Of a stretch of 27,415 nt of DNA, positions 1 to 9,638 are shown one piece after another. The position numbers and the translations under genes are program-made. A model generated the notes under the pieces. That model searched no databases. It was not told the origin of the DNA and saw only the letters and a program-made list of their open reading frames with translations. Source of the DNA: a virus. Location of the stretch: positions 796-28,210 of the IMG/VR virus record IMGVR_UViG_3300030110_005593; one strand, written 5' to 3'. Position 1 is the stretch's first letter. Every line of letters begins with the position of its first letter.

Positions 1-1415
1 ATGATATTTCTTTTACAAAGACAACAGCTAATGCTGAGACAATACAAGAAATAAACGATGATGTAATATTATACCAAGGTACAATTAAAGAGTATCCGGA
101 TTATACTTCCCAGGGAGAAGAATTTGAAGTCTTACCTATTGTTGTAAAGAATGTTATTGATACTGACAATGATAAATTTATAGCTGATAACACTATTTCT
201 GTCTATGTTAAAGAAGCTGCTAATTCAAAATATTATGAATACAAAGAAACAGATAGTTTGTACTTAAACTCTTCTACTGACAGGGTATATGAAGTTAGAT
301 TAAACGAAAATGGTTATTATGAGTTAAAGTTTGGTAACGGTGTTTTCGGTAGAAAGCTCGAAGCGGGTGATATTGTTTCAGTAGATTATATACTTTCAGA
401 TAACGCAAAAGGAATAATTACAAAAAATATTATAAACGGAAATAATCTATTTGTTTATGATTCAACCAGACAGAGGCAAATATTTAACGACACATATCCT
501 AATAAAAATGAAACAATTTTTGTTGACGTGGCTAATAGCTCGTTAATCACTTTTAGTAACCCTCAAGCGTCGTCAACGCTCGCGCCAGCTGAAACTGTCG
601 AACAAATTAGAGAAAATGCACCTAAAATATTTTCTTCACAATTAAGGCTGGTTACTTCAAATGATTACGAGTCCTTTTTAAAGAAAAATTTAGCCAATGT
701 AATTACTAGTGTAAAGGTTGTAAGTAATGAAAGTTACATTAACGAATACATTCAGTATTTTTATAACATATGCGTCGATCCAAACAAAGTAAATCGTGTT
801 ATCATTAACCAGGTAAATTTTGCTGATGCATGTGATTTTAATAACATTAATGTTTTTGTTGTTCCAAAATTTAATATAACAACAGATCGATCATACCCAG
901 AGTTCCTACCCGGTTCGTTTAAAAATGCAATTGTTAATGAGACTAAGGACAGAAAAATGGTTTCAAATAACGTCGTTCCACGGGACCCGGTCTATGTAGC
1001 TTTTGGATTAGGTATTAGTAATGAAAAGAAATTATCTACAGATATTTTAGATCATAGTACTTTAATTCTTTATAGAGAAAATAATAATAAAATTAACAAA
1101 AACACTCTCAAAACAAGAGTGAGTAATTTAATTACTAAGTTCTTTAAACCAGATAATAATCAATTAGGTTCAAATCTGCAGTTAATTCAATTAACTAATG
1201 ACATACTTTCCTTGGAGGGTATAAAGAGAATAGAAACAAAAAATGAAAGCACAGGTGAAGCTGTAAACGGAATATCCTTTTTAGCGTTTAACCCTCTATA
1301 CCCGGAAAGCGATATTGAAATAATGAATCAAGATACTGCGCTGCCATTTTTTAAATTCCCTTACTTATACTCACCGCTAACAGTAGCTAAACGTATTAAG
1401 GTTTTAGATGAGTAA
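1..1415 (+). CDS. 6: Baseplate wedge protein, T4 gp6 / P2 gpJ-like (5' truncated by window edge)
   Basis: Structural protein of the inner baseplate, where gp6 dimers form the wedge core that links to the hub. The frame is open from base 3 with no stop, so the gene begins outside the window; a TTG at 258 is an internal Leu codon, not a start. The visible part is 470 residues, against about 660 for T4 gp6. The key motif is FGNGVFGRKLEAGD near base 330, the glycine-rich FGDGxxG signature shared by gp6 and the gpJ/Mu gp47 'baseplate J' family. A further stretch at about 600-720, with SQLRLVTSNDYESFL, also resembles the family's 'RAVTxxDYE' region. The stop overlaps the next ORF by 8 bases, which suggests translational coupling. 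The family call is firm; exact gp6 orthology is inferred from the neighbouring T4-type genes. Confidence 0.8.
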   Translation, partial: DISFTKTTANAETIQEINDDVILYQGTIKEYPDYTSQGEEFEVLPIVVKNVIDTDNDKFIADNTISVYVKEAANSKYYEYKETDSLYLNSSTDRVYEVRLNENGYYELKFGNGVFGRKLEAGDIVSVDYILSDNAKGIITKNIINGNNLFVYDSTRQRQIFNDTYPNKNETIFVDVANSSLITFSNPQASSTLAPAETVEQIRENAPKIFSSQLRLVTSNDYESFLKKNLANVITSVKVVSNESYINEYIQYFYNICVDPNKVNRVIINQVNFADACDFNNINVFVVPKFNITTDRSYPEFLPGSFKNAIVNETKDRKMVSNNVVPRDPVYVAFGLGISNEKKLSTDILDHSTLILYRENNNKINKNTLKTRVSNLITKFFKPDNNQLGSNLQLIQLTNDILSLEGIKRIETKNESTGEAVNGISFLAFNPLYPESDIEIMNQDTALPFFKFPYLYSPLTVAKRIKVLDE

Positions 1416-3642
1416 TATAAAAATAGATTATGCTCTTTTTGATGTTATGGATTTTAGGGGTGAGTCTAAGCTCTCTTCCTATAATTTAGAAATAACACCG
1501 CTTACTTTTAAAGCACGTATACCAACAAATGAGTTTGATGAACCAGCTCTAAACAATAAGAAGGTTGAGTTCGATTTTGGAGATGGTACGTTTGGTGATC
1601 AACTAACTAGCCGGCACGTGTATGAATTTCCTGGTCAGTATAACGTTAGAATGATTATAAGAGATTGTGCTAACAATGCTATATTAGCATCTTATTCTGC
1701 TGATGTCGAGATAATCGATTATATTACTAACACGTTTTCAGTCTCCGGGAACATTGGAACAATGCCAGAAGCTGTAACGCTATCTGCTGGTGAATTTTCT
1801 AACGCACTTACATTAGAATCCTTTTCACCGTTTTATCAAGACTTTCAAGATATATACTTTACTATCTCTGCATGTGATTCAGAAAATTATTTTAATTTAT
1901 ACCCAGATATAAATAATAAGCTTAAAAAATATAATTCTTTTTATGAAAGAAATTATTTGCATGTTCTTTCAGCAGTTGAATATGTTGAGATAGATAAGAT
2001 TTCTCTTACATCAGCTAATATATACGCGCAATTAAGCGTCGATGGCGCCGGTGTTACGCAAATACAAAACTGCTTAAGCTCGGGATTATCCAGTCAACTA
2101 GTTGGAGCGTCAGGAGACAAGGTAGTTTATTTTAAAACTGATGAACAGACAAATCCATATAAATTTATTGATTTAGGATTCTTTAAAGATAGAAGTAACA
2201 TATTCGCTAAGAGTATGACAGGTTATAAGAATGTTGACTATATAAACAACTTTAATATTTTACTTTCATCTTTTGTTACGTCAACATCTGCACAAGTTAT
2301 AAGTAGTATAAAAATAAGCTCGAATGGAATTACCGGGGAAGGGTCTGAAGAATCAGATCCATTTGCTATAAGTCAAGTTCAATATAAGGGGTTAGGTATA
2401 CCGTTTATACTCACGCCTAAAAACGATAATAACTTTACCATGAAAGCTCTGTCTGGTAATGTACCTACATTTGAAATATTATCTGGTACAACTCCATATG
2501 TAGCGCCGGGAGTATCAGGTGTATCTATAGCTACAGGAATGAGTTCACAGTATCATGTTATATCAAGCTTAAATGATACCCTCTCAAACATTAATACTAA
2601 TTTTTGGTATCGTGGTGTGCTTACATTCAATGATCATCTATCCGGATCAACATCTGATATTACAATAAGTGCACGAAATCTTTATGCTACACCTGTCGTA
2701 GAAACTACTTCTTCTTTCTTATCTGCGGTTACAGGTGCTGCTGCGTTTACATGCTACCCTAAAAATTACTATAACTTCTATAAACATAATGAAGATTTTG
2801 ATTTTGAACAAACAATCAAAGATTTAAGATTTCAAGAAATATTGCTAGATAAAGAAATATTATTTACTGATTTTATCGGCTCAATATTTGGGGATGTGAG
2901 CAGTCGTTATGATGTTTTAGGTAAGACGCTCTGGGAAAAGATTAATAACTTTGTAGATAATAATAGTGATATTGATTATTGTGATTTGAATGCTCTGTTA
3001 AATCTATCAAATATGGTAGATGAAGATGGACTTGTATTTGATAAATCTCTAATTCAACAACCAGCCGATATAAAGAGGTTAATGGGTATGTTTAGCTTGA
3101 GTTATAATAACTTTAGAGGGACAAAAAACAAATTTCAATCTAATTTTGATAGTAAGGGAAGAACGAGTAAGGATTTATATGGTAGAAACTTAGGTGAACA
3201 AATTAACTCTCTAACTTATGAGGTTACTGCTGGTAATGATATTGTAGCGTATGAAAGGTTTAGTGATTCGTATATTACATTAAACACTTTTCAACCTCTT
3301 TGCGCATTAAGTGGGCAAGCACTAACACCGCATACAGCTGCAGATAATACATATATGTTGAGTTCTATAAGAACAGAAACACATAGCACAAGCAGTGGTA
3401 GGTTTTGGGGGTGGCCATTAGTACTCCCATCCACATACACTATATCTGACATAGATAGATTTTATACATTTTATAGTTTATCTGCAGTTAACGAAAATAC
3501 TATTGAATGCGGTCTAGTTGATTATAAGAACGGTCTTACAACAGTAAATTACGATCAACCATTAAGCGCATTACAGGGAGATGATAATATATTCGATGTA
3601 ATGATTAGAAACTCGTTATTTAGTAGTCTATCCTTGTTCTAG
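1408..3642 (+). CDS. PKD-domain baseplate/tail protein, possible gp7/gpI-position wedge partner
   Basis: A 744-residue protein whose ATG lies inside the end of the gp6-like gene (8-base overlap). Residues about 45-105 form a PKD-type Ig fold, with the diagnostic FDFGDGT followed by HVYEFPGQYNVRM and an alternating beta pattern. Residues about 110-440 are Ser/Thr-rich and beta-like. From about 450 the protein turns helical and polar (around FDFEQTIKDLRFQEILLDKE), followed by a conserved-looking segment with IKRLMGMFSLSYNNFRGTKN at about 555-575. In P2 and T4 the gene after gpJ/gp6 encodes gpI/gp7, the other wedge-core component. Position and the helical C-terminal part fit that role, but I do not see a decisive motif. 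There is no signal peptide or membrane segment, as expected for a virion protein. Functional assignment beyond 'baseplate/tail protein with a PKD domain' is inference. Confidence 0.6.
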   Translation: MSNIKIDYALFDVMDFRGESKLSSYNLEITPLTFKARIPTNEFDEPALNNKKVEFDFGDGTFGDQLTSRHVYEFPGQYNVRMIIRDCANNAILASYSADVEIIDYITNTFSVSGNIGTMPEAVTLSAGEFSNALTLESFSPFYQDFQDIYFTISACDSENYFNLYPDINNKLKKYNSFYERNYLHVLSAVEYVEIDKISLTSANIYAQLSVDGAGVTQIQNCLSSGLSSQLVGASGDKVVYFKTDEQTNPYKFIDLGFFKDRSNIFAKSMTGYKNVDYINNFNILLSSFVTSTSAQVISSIKISSNGITGEGSEESDPFAISQVQYKGLGIPFILTPKNDNNFTMKALSGNVPTFEILSGTTPYVAPGVSGVSIATGMSSQYHVISSLNDTLSNINTNFWYRGVLTFNDHLSGSTSDITISARNLYATPVVETTSSFLSAVTGAAAFTCYPKNYYNFYKHNEDFDFEQTIKDLRFQEILLDKEILFTDFIGSIFGDVSSRYDVLGKTLWEKINNFVDNNSDIDYCDLNALLNLSNMVDEDGLVFDKSLIQQPADIKRLMGMFSLSYNNFRGTKNKFQSNFDSKGRTSKDLYGRNLGEQINSLTYEVTAGNDIVAYERFSDSYITLNTFQPLCALSGQALTPHTAADNTYMLSSIRTETHSTSSGRFWGWPLVLPSTYTISDIDRFYTFYSLSAVNENTIECGLVDYKNGLTTVNYDQPLSALQGDDNIFDVMIRNSLFSSLSLF

Positions 3643-3643
3643 A

Positions 3644-3651
3644 GATAAATA
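3644..3651 (+). promoter_or_regulatory. T4-late-promoter-like box (GATAAATA)
   Basis: GATAAATA matches the T4 late core TATAAATA at 7 of 8 positions. It ends 6 bases before the ATG at 3658. T4 late promoters carry this core from about -13 to -6, so transcription would begin about one base before the ATG. No Shine-Dalgarno sequence is visible in the 15 bases before the start. The box lies in the only gap between the 1408 and 3658 genes. Confidence 0.5.
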
Positions 3652-3657
3652 TGTATA

Positions 3658-6582
3658 ATGGCAAATGTTATTAAAGGCTTTCCCCCTGTAGATTTATCTA
3701 TCACTAATCCTAATGTTAAGCTTGAGGATGCACTAGATAAATTTGCGCCATATTCTTATCTAAAATTCATTCAAACAGTTAGCGAATCTTATCAGCCTGA
3801 TACGCTAGTAGCATTTTACAATGATTATGTTAATAAATGGAATATAAAATCTAATAAAAAGGCAACAAACGAAAAAGATGAAATAATTGCTAGGTATCAA
3901 AACTTTTTACAAGATATAACTTTAAATTTTACCACTAACGCAGAAAGAACTTTTTTAACTCAAATTAATTTTGAAAATCCTCATGATTTAGAAATTGCAA
4001 TGTCCTTCTATAGTAAGAAGATAAGAGATATAATTTCTTACTACAAGAGAAAAAGAGACAACTTACATTATACAACTATAAAGACGAGATTAAAGGGAAG
4101 CAGCTTAGGTGTAGATCAAGCTGCTACCGATCTTATTATAGATTTTTTAGAAAATAGGAGCACAGCAGCTATTGATTATGATATTAATATAATTAAAAGC
4201 AAATTATCTGTATCGTTAACGGAATATTTTGATAATTTTGCTAACTACTTTAACCGTGTACCGGATCGCGAAGAGTATGGAAGGAGCTTTAAAGAGTTTG
4301 ATCCAGAAGGTCCGCCGAGCGCGAATATATTTTTAACAGAAGACTCTGTTCTTATCCAGCAAGTGTTTAGAGGTATAGGTGACACTATTGCTAAGCTCAA
4401 AGAGCCAAGTAGTTTATTTAATAATAAACGAAAACTAACAGAAAAATTTATAGGCGCTGATTTTTATTTCCTCTCAACAGATTCTAATGGTGTTGCTAAT
4501 ATTGACAATAATGGTGAGCCACAACTATTATTTAAAGCAGATAAACCGTATGCTAATTATGTTAATCAAAACTACCCTTCAACTGCATCCGTCTTTTCTA
4601 ATGATATTATAAGTGAAAGAGATCTAGGTTTCTTTAGACCACATAATTCAAGCATAGTATCTATTCAAGGTAAGAGATTAGAATATTTTACAAAATCTGA
4701 GGGTTATGACCAGAATCAACTTTATATTTTTCCAGATCCTTCTCTATATACAAATCCACAGAATATACTGACGTTTATTGTTGATACTTCGAGATCAATT
4801 AATAATAGAAGTAAGGGAATTGCTGTTTATCAACCTAATACTGATAAGGATAGTACTTCGTTTATAGGGTATAATTCTGAAATACCAGGTGAGAGAAATT
4901 TAGATACTAGTCTAGCTTTTCTGTACGATGATGGTTATATTGATGATAGTAAGAAAGATCTTTTCGGTAATATATTTGGTCTGGTAAAAGATGATAATTA
5001 TTATAGAAATAATCTTGAGCTAGAAACACCTAAAAAAATTCTAAGCTTAAATTTAAATGGGTATCAGTTTTATGACGATTTATATGGTGAAGCATACGGG
5101 TTTAATTACGAAACACAAGATTCAGCTACATTTGCAGAAACAATTAGATCAGGGCTGACATCATTTACTAATGGATTCAACTCCGCAGGTGCACAATCAC
5201 CCGAGCTACCGCTGTCAACGTATAACTTATTCTTTAGATATTTTGCACCATATCAATTTCTTAAACAACCGAGTAATTATTTGCAAGTTGATTACAATCA
5301 ACCAGAAGATTTTGAAATTGATGCTGATATTAAAGAAGGGGCTTATTTTGTTTTTAATAATAACGAAACATTAGCAGAACCTATACGAACCGGATTGTCG
5401 GCATACGACGCTAGTTCAGATCAATTTTACTTCTCAGATTTAGTTGAAGCTGGTATTGGTGAAACATGTAACGTTTATCCACCATCAGGTGGTGTTATTT
5501 TTGAAGGAGCAGGGTGTATATTTAGAGCTTTGTGTGATAATACTGACTCATGGACGCGAAGTCTCTCCGGAAATTTCACACCTGCCGTTCGCCTGTCAGC
5601 AGACAATGGTGTTGAAGATTATGATGCTAGATATTTTACAGATAATATTGTCTTTAATTATACCGAATCTGATCCAAGCTATACATATAGAGATGAAGTA
5701 TTTTCAGCAACATCATTTACAACGGTAACAACAGCAGCTGAAAGCTTTTTTGAAAAACAGGATAACGTTGGTGCAATATATGTTAAAAATGTAGGCGTGG
5801 CTGCAGACGCTCCGGCTGTTAAACAACTAACTGATGTGTTAACATATATATCTGGTAAATATAGTTCGTCAATATGCGATGAACTATCTACTTCTGTAAC
5901 AAGTTTTGATTTGTTCTATGACACTTTGTTCATAGAAACAAGCTCCTTCTTTGTTATTGAAAAGACAACATATAAAGATCGTGAATTTATTTCACCGCGA
6001 ACGTTTACTAATTCCTTAACAATAAATACAAATTTCTTTGATAAGATCAGCAATTGCTTAAGAGTCGGTAACAACGTCTTTTATTGTCGACTTGCACGAC
6101 AGCAAGTAGACGGGCAACCATATAGTAACAATGTTTTATACCCTGAAATTTATAAGTATAATTATATCGATGAAGAGGTAACAAAATTATTTCCCACAAC
6201 GACAAACACTGTAGATAGTTCTGCGTTATACTTTAATTTATCAACTGTTGATAACATCTATATTGAAAGTAGTAAACCTATATTAACGTATAGTTCAGAT
6301 AATGAGCAATTTAATTTAGGTGTATTACTCAAAGATCAAAACCAAGGGCCTTTACTAGTTAATTATTTATTTGAATATACTAATGATATTAATTTCTTAA
6401 ACTCAGAAACATTTGTTAATACGACAAGTAAATATACAGCTGACTTTGTTTCCTCTTCCGGTACGATTGATACATTTACTTTTCACCCTTCACTTACTGC
6501 CGGGGTTACTAATTTTCCATCTATTATCATTGGAACATCAGCATTGGGACCTAATCTATCAGCTGCTTCTTTAAGACTATGA
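3658..6582 (+). CDS. Large structural protein of the baseplate/tail block, family unknown
   Basis: A 974-residue protein of unrecognised family. The first ~220 residues are helix-rich and charged, with segments such as SFYSKKIRDIISYYKRKRDN near 115-135 that look like a helical bundle. The rest is beta-rich, poor in charge clusters and full of Ser, Thr, Asn and aromatic residues, typical of extended virion proteins. There is no signal peptide or membrane helix. It begins 15 bases after the previous stop behind a TAAATA-type box, and its last codons overlap the next start by 4 bases (ATGA), so it probably forms a transcription unit with the 6579 gene. T4 gp7 is of similar size (about 1030 residues), so a wedge role is possible, but I have no motif to support it. 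Confidence 0.6.
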   Translation: MANVIKGFPPVDLSITNPNVKLEDALDKFAPYSYLKFIQTVSESYQPDTLVAFYNDYVNKWNIKSNKKATNEKDEIIARYQNFLQDITLNFTTNAERTFLTQINFENPHDLEIAMSFYSKKIRDIISYYKRKRDNLHYTTIKTRLKGSSLGVDQAATDLIIDFLENRSTAAIDYDINIIKSKLSVSLTEYFDNFANYFNRVPDREEYGRSFKEFDPEGPPSANIFLTEDSVLIQQVFRGIGDTIAKLKEPSSLFNNKRKLTEKFIGADFYFLSTDSNGVANIDNNGEPQLLFKADKPYANYVNQNYPSTASVFSNDIISERDLGFFRPHNSSIVSIQGKRLEYFTKSEGYDQNQLYIFPDPSLYTNPQNILTFIVDTSRSINNRSKGIAVYQPNTDKDSTSFIGYNSEIPGERNLDTSLAFLYDDGYIDDSKKDLFGNIFGLVKDDNYYRNNLELETPKKILSLNLNGYQFYDDLYGEAYGFNYETQDSATFAETIRSGLTSFTNGFNSAGAQSPELPLSTYNLFFRYFAPYQFLKQPSNYLQVDYNQPEDFEIDADIKEGAYFVFNNNETLAEPIRTGLSAYDASSDQFYFSDLVEAGIGETCNVYPPSGGVIFEGAGCIFRALCDNTDSWTRSLSGNFTPAVRLSADNGVEDYDARYFTDNIVFNYTESDPSYTYRDEVFSATSFTTVTTAAESFFEKQDNVGAIYVKNVGVAADAPAVKQLTDVLTYISGKYSSSICDELSTSVTSFDLFYDTLFIETSSFFVIEKTTYKDREFISPRTFTNSLTINTNFFDKISNCLRVGNNVFYCRLARQQVDGQPYSNNVLYPEIYKYNYIDEEVTKLFPTTTNTVDSSALYFNLSTVDNIYIESSKPILTYSSDNEQFNLGVLLKDQNQGPLLVNYLFEYTNDINFLNSETFVNTTSKYTADFVSSSGTIDTFTFHPSLTAGVTNFPSIIIGTSALGPNLSAASLRL

Positions 6583-7121
6583 AAACTTACACTTTATCAA
6601 TATCTACCACTGAAACGCAAATTAACTCACAGATACTTAATTCTACTATTGATTTGTTTGATGCTACGGAAGTTTCATTAGATCTTTCTGGTGTGTTTAG
6701 TCGTCTATTTCCAAATTACATTAGTATAGACTGGGGTGATAAATCTCCTGTTTTCGAACCTGATATACAAATATATAGAGATTATAAAAATGATTCTATA
6801 TTTCCAGAGCTAACCGGTGCGATAAAGCCAATGTTTTTAGATACGCCTTATAAGCATAAATTTTATCCATCAGATTATGCACTAAATAAATCAATTGTAA
6901 TAAAAATTAATATTGGTTATGTTACTGGAGAAACGACACAATTAAGCACTCCGTTAAATATTAGAACGGAGAGTTATTATGAGTCGGTAGGAGATATGAA
7001 TATTATAGGGGTAGATTTAATTAATACACAAAACAATAGCTCAAGGTTTACTTTTGTTACAAAAAACGAAGATTATACTGTTCAATTAGACAATAAATCT
7101 TATAAAGAGAGCCAAGCATAA
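6579..7121 (+). CDS. Small PKD-like structural protein, function unknown
   Basis: A 180-residue protein whose ATG overlaps the previous stop (ATGA), so translation is probably coupled. Residues about 30-120 resemble a degenerate PKD/Ig-like fold. YISIDWGDKSP corresponds to the usual xVxWGDG turn, and YKHKFYPSDYALNKSIVIKI corresponds to the 'H-x-Y' strand pair. The C-terminal 50 residues are short strands with Asn and Ser. It is likely a decoration or linker piece of the baseplate, since it sits among tail genes and a longer PKD protein lies two genes upstream. The fold call is moderate and the role is inferred from context only. The stop TAA at 7119-7121 lies within the box that precedes the next gene. 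Confidence 0.55.
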   Translation: MKTYTLSISTTETQINSQILNSTIDLFDATEVSLDLSGVFSRLFPNYISIDWGDKSPVFEPDIQIYRDYKNDSIFPELTGAIKPMFLDTPYKHKFYPSDYALNKSIVIKINIGYVTGETTQLSTPLNIRTESYYESVGDMNIIGVDLINTQNNSSRFTFVTKNEDYTVQLDNKSYKESQA

Positions 7122-7124
7122 ATA
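7117..7124 (+). promoter_or_regulatory. T4-late-promoter-like box (CATAAATA)
   Basis: CATAAATA matches TATAAATA at 7 of 8 positions and ends 6 bases before the ATG at 7131. The stop codon of the 6579 gene (TAA, 7119-7121) lies inside the box, so one short stretch serves as both terminal codon and putative promoter core. The nearest purine-rich stretch (AGAGAG) lies about 25 bases upstream of the ATG, too far for a normal ribosome binding site. Confidence 0.5.
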
Positions 7125-7130
7125 TATTTG

Positions 7131-9638
7131 ATGGGGACCTTAGTTAAATCAGCTCTTAGTGCATTGAGTTCGTGTCCTGCAGAACTCTGTCCAAAAGATG
7201 TAAGCTTAAATCAATTTATACGTACTTTTAACGGTGAATTTAAGCTTAATTTTATTGATGCATTATCTGGTTCACAAAGTTTCGCTAATCTAAATTTTAC
7301 TAATTTTTATTTGTCGGATAGAGTGTTGCTCGACAACGTTACATCGTTTTCAGAAACAACTATAAAGCCTGAAGAGTTTGCTTCAACATTAAATTTTGCA
7401 GAAAGTGCTAAGGAGTATCTTGTTTTTAGACCGGCTTTAAGCGCGTCATTTAAAGAGAATAACGATATGTACAATCAACGTTTTTACGGTGGTACAACGT
7501 TTACGACACAGTTATCTGATAGTAGTAATTTTGAAATAACGTTACTTAATGATTTTGCATGTAGAGTGTCAATTATGTCTGACGATACACGGTATTACCT
7601 TGTAGCATCTAATGATGAAGAAAATAATACAAGGCAATGTCTTTTTGTTTCGCAAAATAAGCTGTTCTTATCAGCATTTAATTTAGAATACAATTTTACA
7701 AAATACTTAACTAATAGTTATATTAATTTATATACTACAAAAAGATTAAACCCGGGTACTGCAGACCAGGTAGATTACAAATATGCTATAGTAAGCGATG
7801 GTGGAAAATTAGTGGCTAGGCGTTTAGAGGCTACACAAAAATTAGACTACGCTTTTTCTACTAGTACGGCAATTAAATTAGATCAAGATGTAAACTTAAC
7901 CGTTCCGTCGCCGTATGATACATCTTATATAACCTATGATAAAAAGGGTAATATTGATGACGATAAGAGTGATTTTCATTTACCGTCTAATTATCTACTC
8001 TATAGCTCTAGTAACAAACCTTGTCAAGATTTCAATATAATTAATTTAAAGAATATTGTTAACTCGCAAGATGGCTTTACTTCATCTAATAATCTTTTAT
8101 CAACTTCTTCCTCTACTATATACTCAGAAGATCTTCGAAACTATACTTCTATATTTTGCGATATTGATAGTGAAAAAAATGAAGTGCTAGCGTTAAACTA
8201 TGTTTATAGTAACTATGATATTTTAGTTAAACCTGGAACAACATTTTTTACTACTCCTTCGTCTATGGTACCATTTAGTAAGCTCAATATAAATGATACC
8301 AAGTTTACAGATTGTGGCGCTTTTGCATTTACACGACCTGATTTATCAGATAGAGTATACATGTTAGATGATGATTCTGTTAAAGATGAAAATGTAACCT
8401 ACCTCTGTACATGGCTCTCTGGTGCTATAGGTCGTCGCGGTATTTGGGTAGATAGGTATTATTACCCTGATTTAATTTCGAAAGAAGACGCATTAGCCGG
8501 CTCTAGATCTCCGCTACCTACATACGACCAACAAGTTGAAAACTTAATTATGACCAACTCTGGTCTTAAAACTTCAGTTACTAAAAAGTTGTTTATGGAT
8601 AAGAAGAGTGATTTGACTTTTGAACCTCAAAAGAGATACAAATACGAAAGAATTAAAAAGTTAGATTTTACAGCAAAGTCACCAACAAATTTCTGCGATG
8701 CATCTTCTATTAATAAAAAGGTTACTAATTACTTCAACACCATTAATACTAATGGTGGATTTGGCTTGGGCTTTACTATACAGAATGATGCCGGTAATTT
8801 TACAGTTGGTTCAAGAAGTAATATGATTGATGGTGGATTTGATTTTGCTGTTCGCGGTAATAAAGTCGACTTTATATTTAAATTATTTGATAATAGTACA
8901 GCTGGATCAGTAGTAAATGAGTTTGGAGACATTATTGCTGATGTATCAATAAGTAGAAGGTTAGCTAAAAATACATTTAGATTTGATTTTGAGATAGACT
9001 TATTTGAAAAGAATAACATATTTTTATCGTTTAATTCACTTCTAGGTATCTGCAGATTATATTTAAACTCTGTTGAAATTTTCTCATTTGAAGTTAACGC
9101 CTTTCAAATGTTCACTAAGAAAATTTTATTTGGTGATATAGTTGTAACATCTGCTGATGAAGAAACTGGAATGGAAACTGTAGGCGTACCGGAATATGAT
9201 TATCTAGGAAACTTAAGGCTTCGGAGTGAAGAAAGGTTTACAGGAACCGACAACAAGAGCTCAGATGGTATTGAAATATTGCTTAATGAAGCTACTAATC
9301 AAAAATTTATTAGTAATTTATATTTAGCGACAGAGCCGTTGAAACAGGATGAAGAATTGGCTGTGATATTTAGTACAAATATGGAAGAGATACAGGATCT
9401 GTATATCTCTTTACCATGTGGTATGCGTAATATGACTGATACTATCGATACTGTCAACTCAATAAATACTAACTTGAAAAATAAGAGTAATGTAGTTGAT
9501 ATAAATGTAAAGAATTTAAATATTCAAGATAAGAATATCACCGACGAGGTAAAGAATATGCTGTTAAATAACATAACGCAATCTATGCCTGAAACAACAG
9601 ATATAAACGATGTTAATTTTATTGACTATAAAAAATGA
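7131..9638 (+). CDS. Structural protein with LamG/concanavalin-like domain
   Basis: An 835-residue protein. I place the start at the ATG at 7131 rather than the TTG one codon earlier (7128), because ATG is the usual start here and the CATAAATA box is then 6 bases away. Residues about 1-530 are beta-rich with no recognised motif. Residues about 539-675 look like a LamG/concanavalin A-type jelly roll: a GFGLGFTIQNDAG-like strand, then FDFEIDLFEKNNIFLSF, then a LYLNSVEIFSFEVNAF strand and KKILFGD. In such domains this pattern forms the sandwich strands that can bind glycans. The last ~80 residues are Asn- and Asp-rich with heptad-like spacing, possibly an oligomerising tail. It overlaps the next gene by 4 bases. 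It is probably part of the baseplate periphery or a fibre connector. Confidence 0.6.
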   Translation: MGTLVKSALSALSSCPAELCPKDVSLNQFIRTFNGEFKLNFIDALSGSQSFANLNFTNFYLSDRVLLDNVTSFSETTIKPEEFASTLNFAESAKEYLVFRPALSASFKENNDMYNQRFYGGTTFTTQLSDSSNFEITLLNDFACRVSIMSDDTRYYLVASNDEENNTRQCLFVSQNKLFLSAFNLEYNFTKYLTNSYINLYTTKRLNPGTADQVDYKYAIVSDGGKLVARRLEATQKLDYAFSTSTAIKLDQDVNLTVPSPYDTSYITYDKKGNIDDDKSDFHLPSNYLLYSSSNKPCQDFNIINLKNIVNSQDGFTSSNNLLSTSSSTIYSEDLRNYTSIFCDIDSEKNEVLALNYVYSNYDILVKPGTTFFTTPSSMVPFSKLNINDTKFTDCGAFAFTRPDLSDRVYMLDDDSVKDENVTYLCTWLSGAIGRRGIWVDRYYYPDLISKEDALAGSRSPLPTYDQQVENLIMTNSGLKTSVTKKLFMDKKSDLTFEPQKRYKYERIKKLDFTAKSPTNFCDASSINKKVTNYFNTINTNGGFGLGFTIQNDAGNFTVGSRSNMIDGGFDFAVRGNKVDFIFKLFDNSTAGSVVNEFGDIIADVSISRRLAKNTFRFDFEIDLFEKNNIFLSFNSLLGICRLYLNSVEIFSFEVNAFQMFTKKILFGDIVVTSADEETGMETVGVPEYDYLGNLRLRSEERFTGTDNKSSDGIEILLNEATNQKFISNLYLATEPLKQDEELAVIFSTNMEEIQDLYISLPCGMRNMTDTIDTVNSINTNLKNKSNVVDINVKNLNIQDKNITDEVKNMLLNNITQSMPETTDINDVNFIDYKK

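Noticed and set aside
258-260. TTG as start of the gp6-like gene
   Set aside because: The frame is open back to base 3 with coding-like sequence (for example LYQGTIKEYPDYTSQGEEF), so the TTG is an internal leucine and the true start is outside the window.
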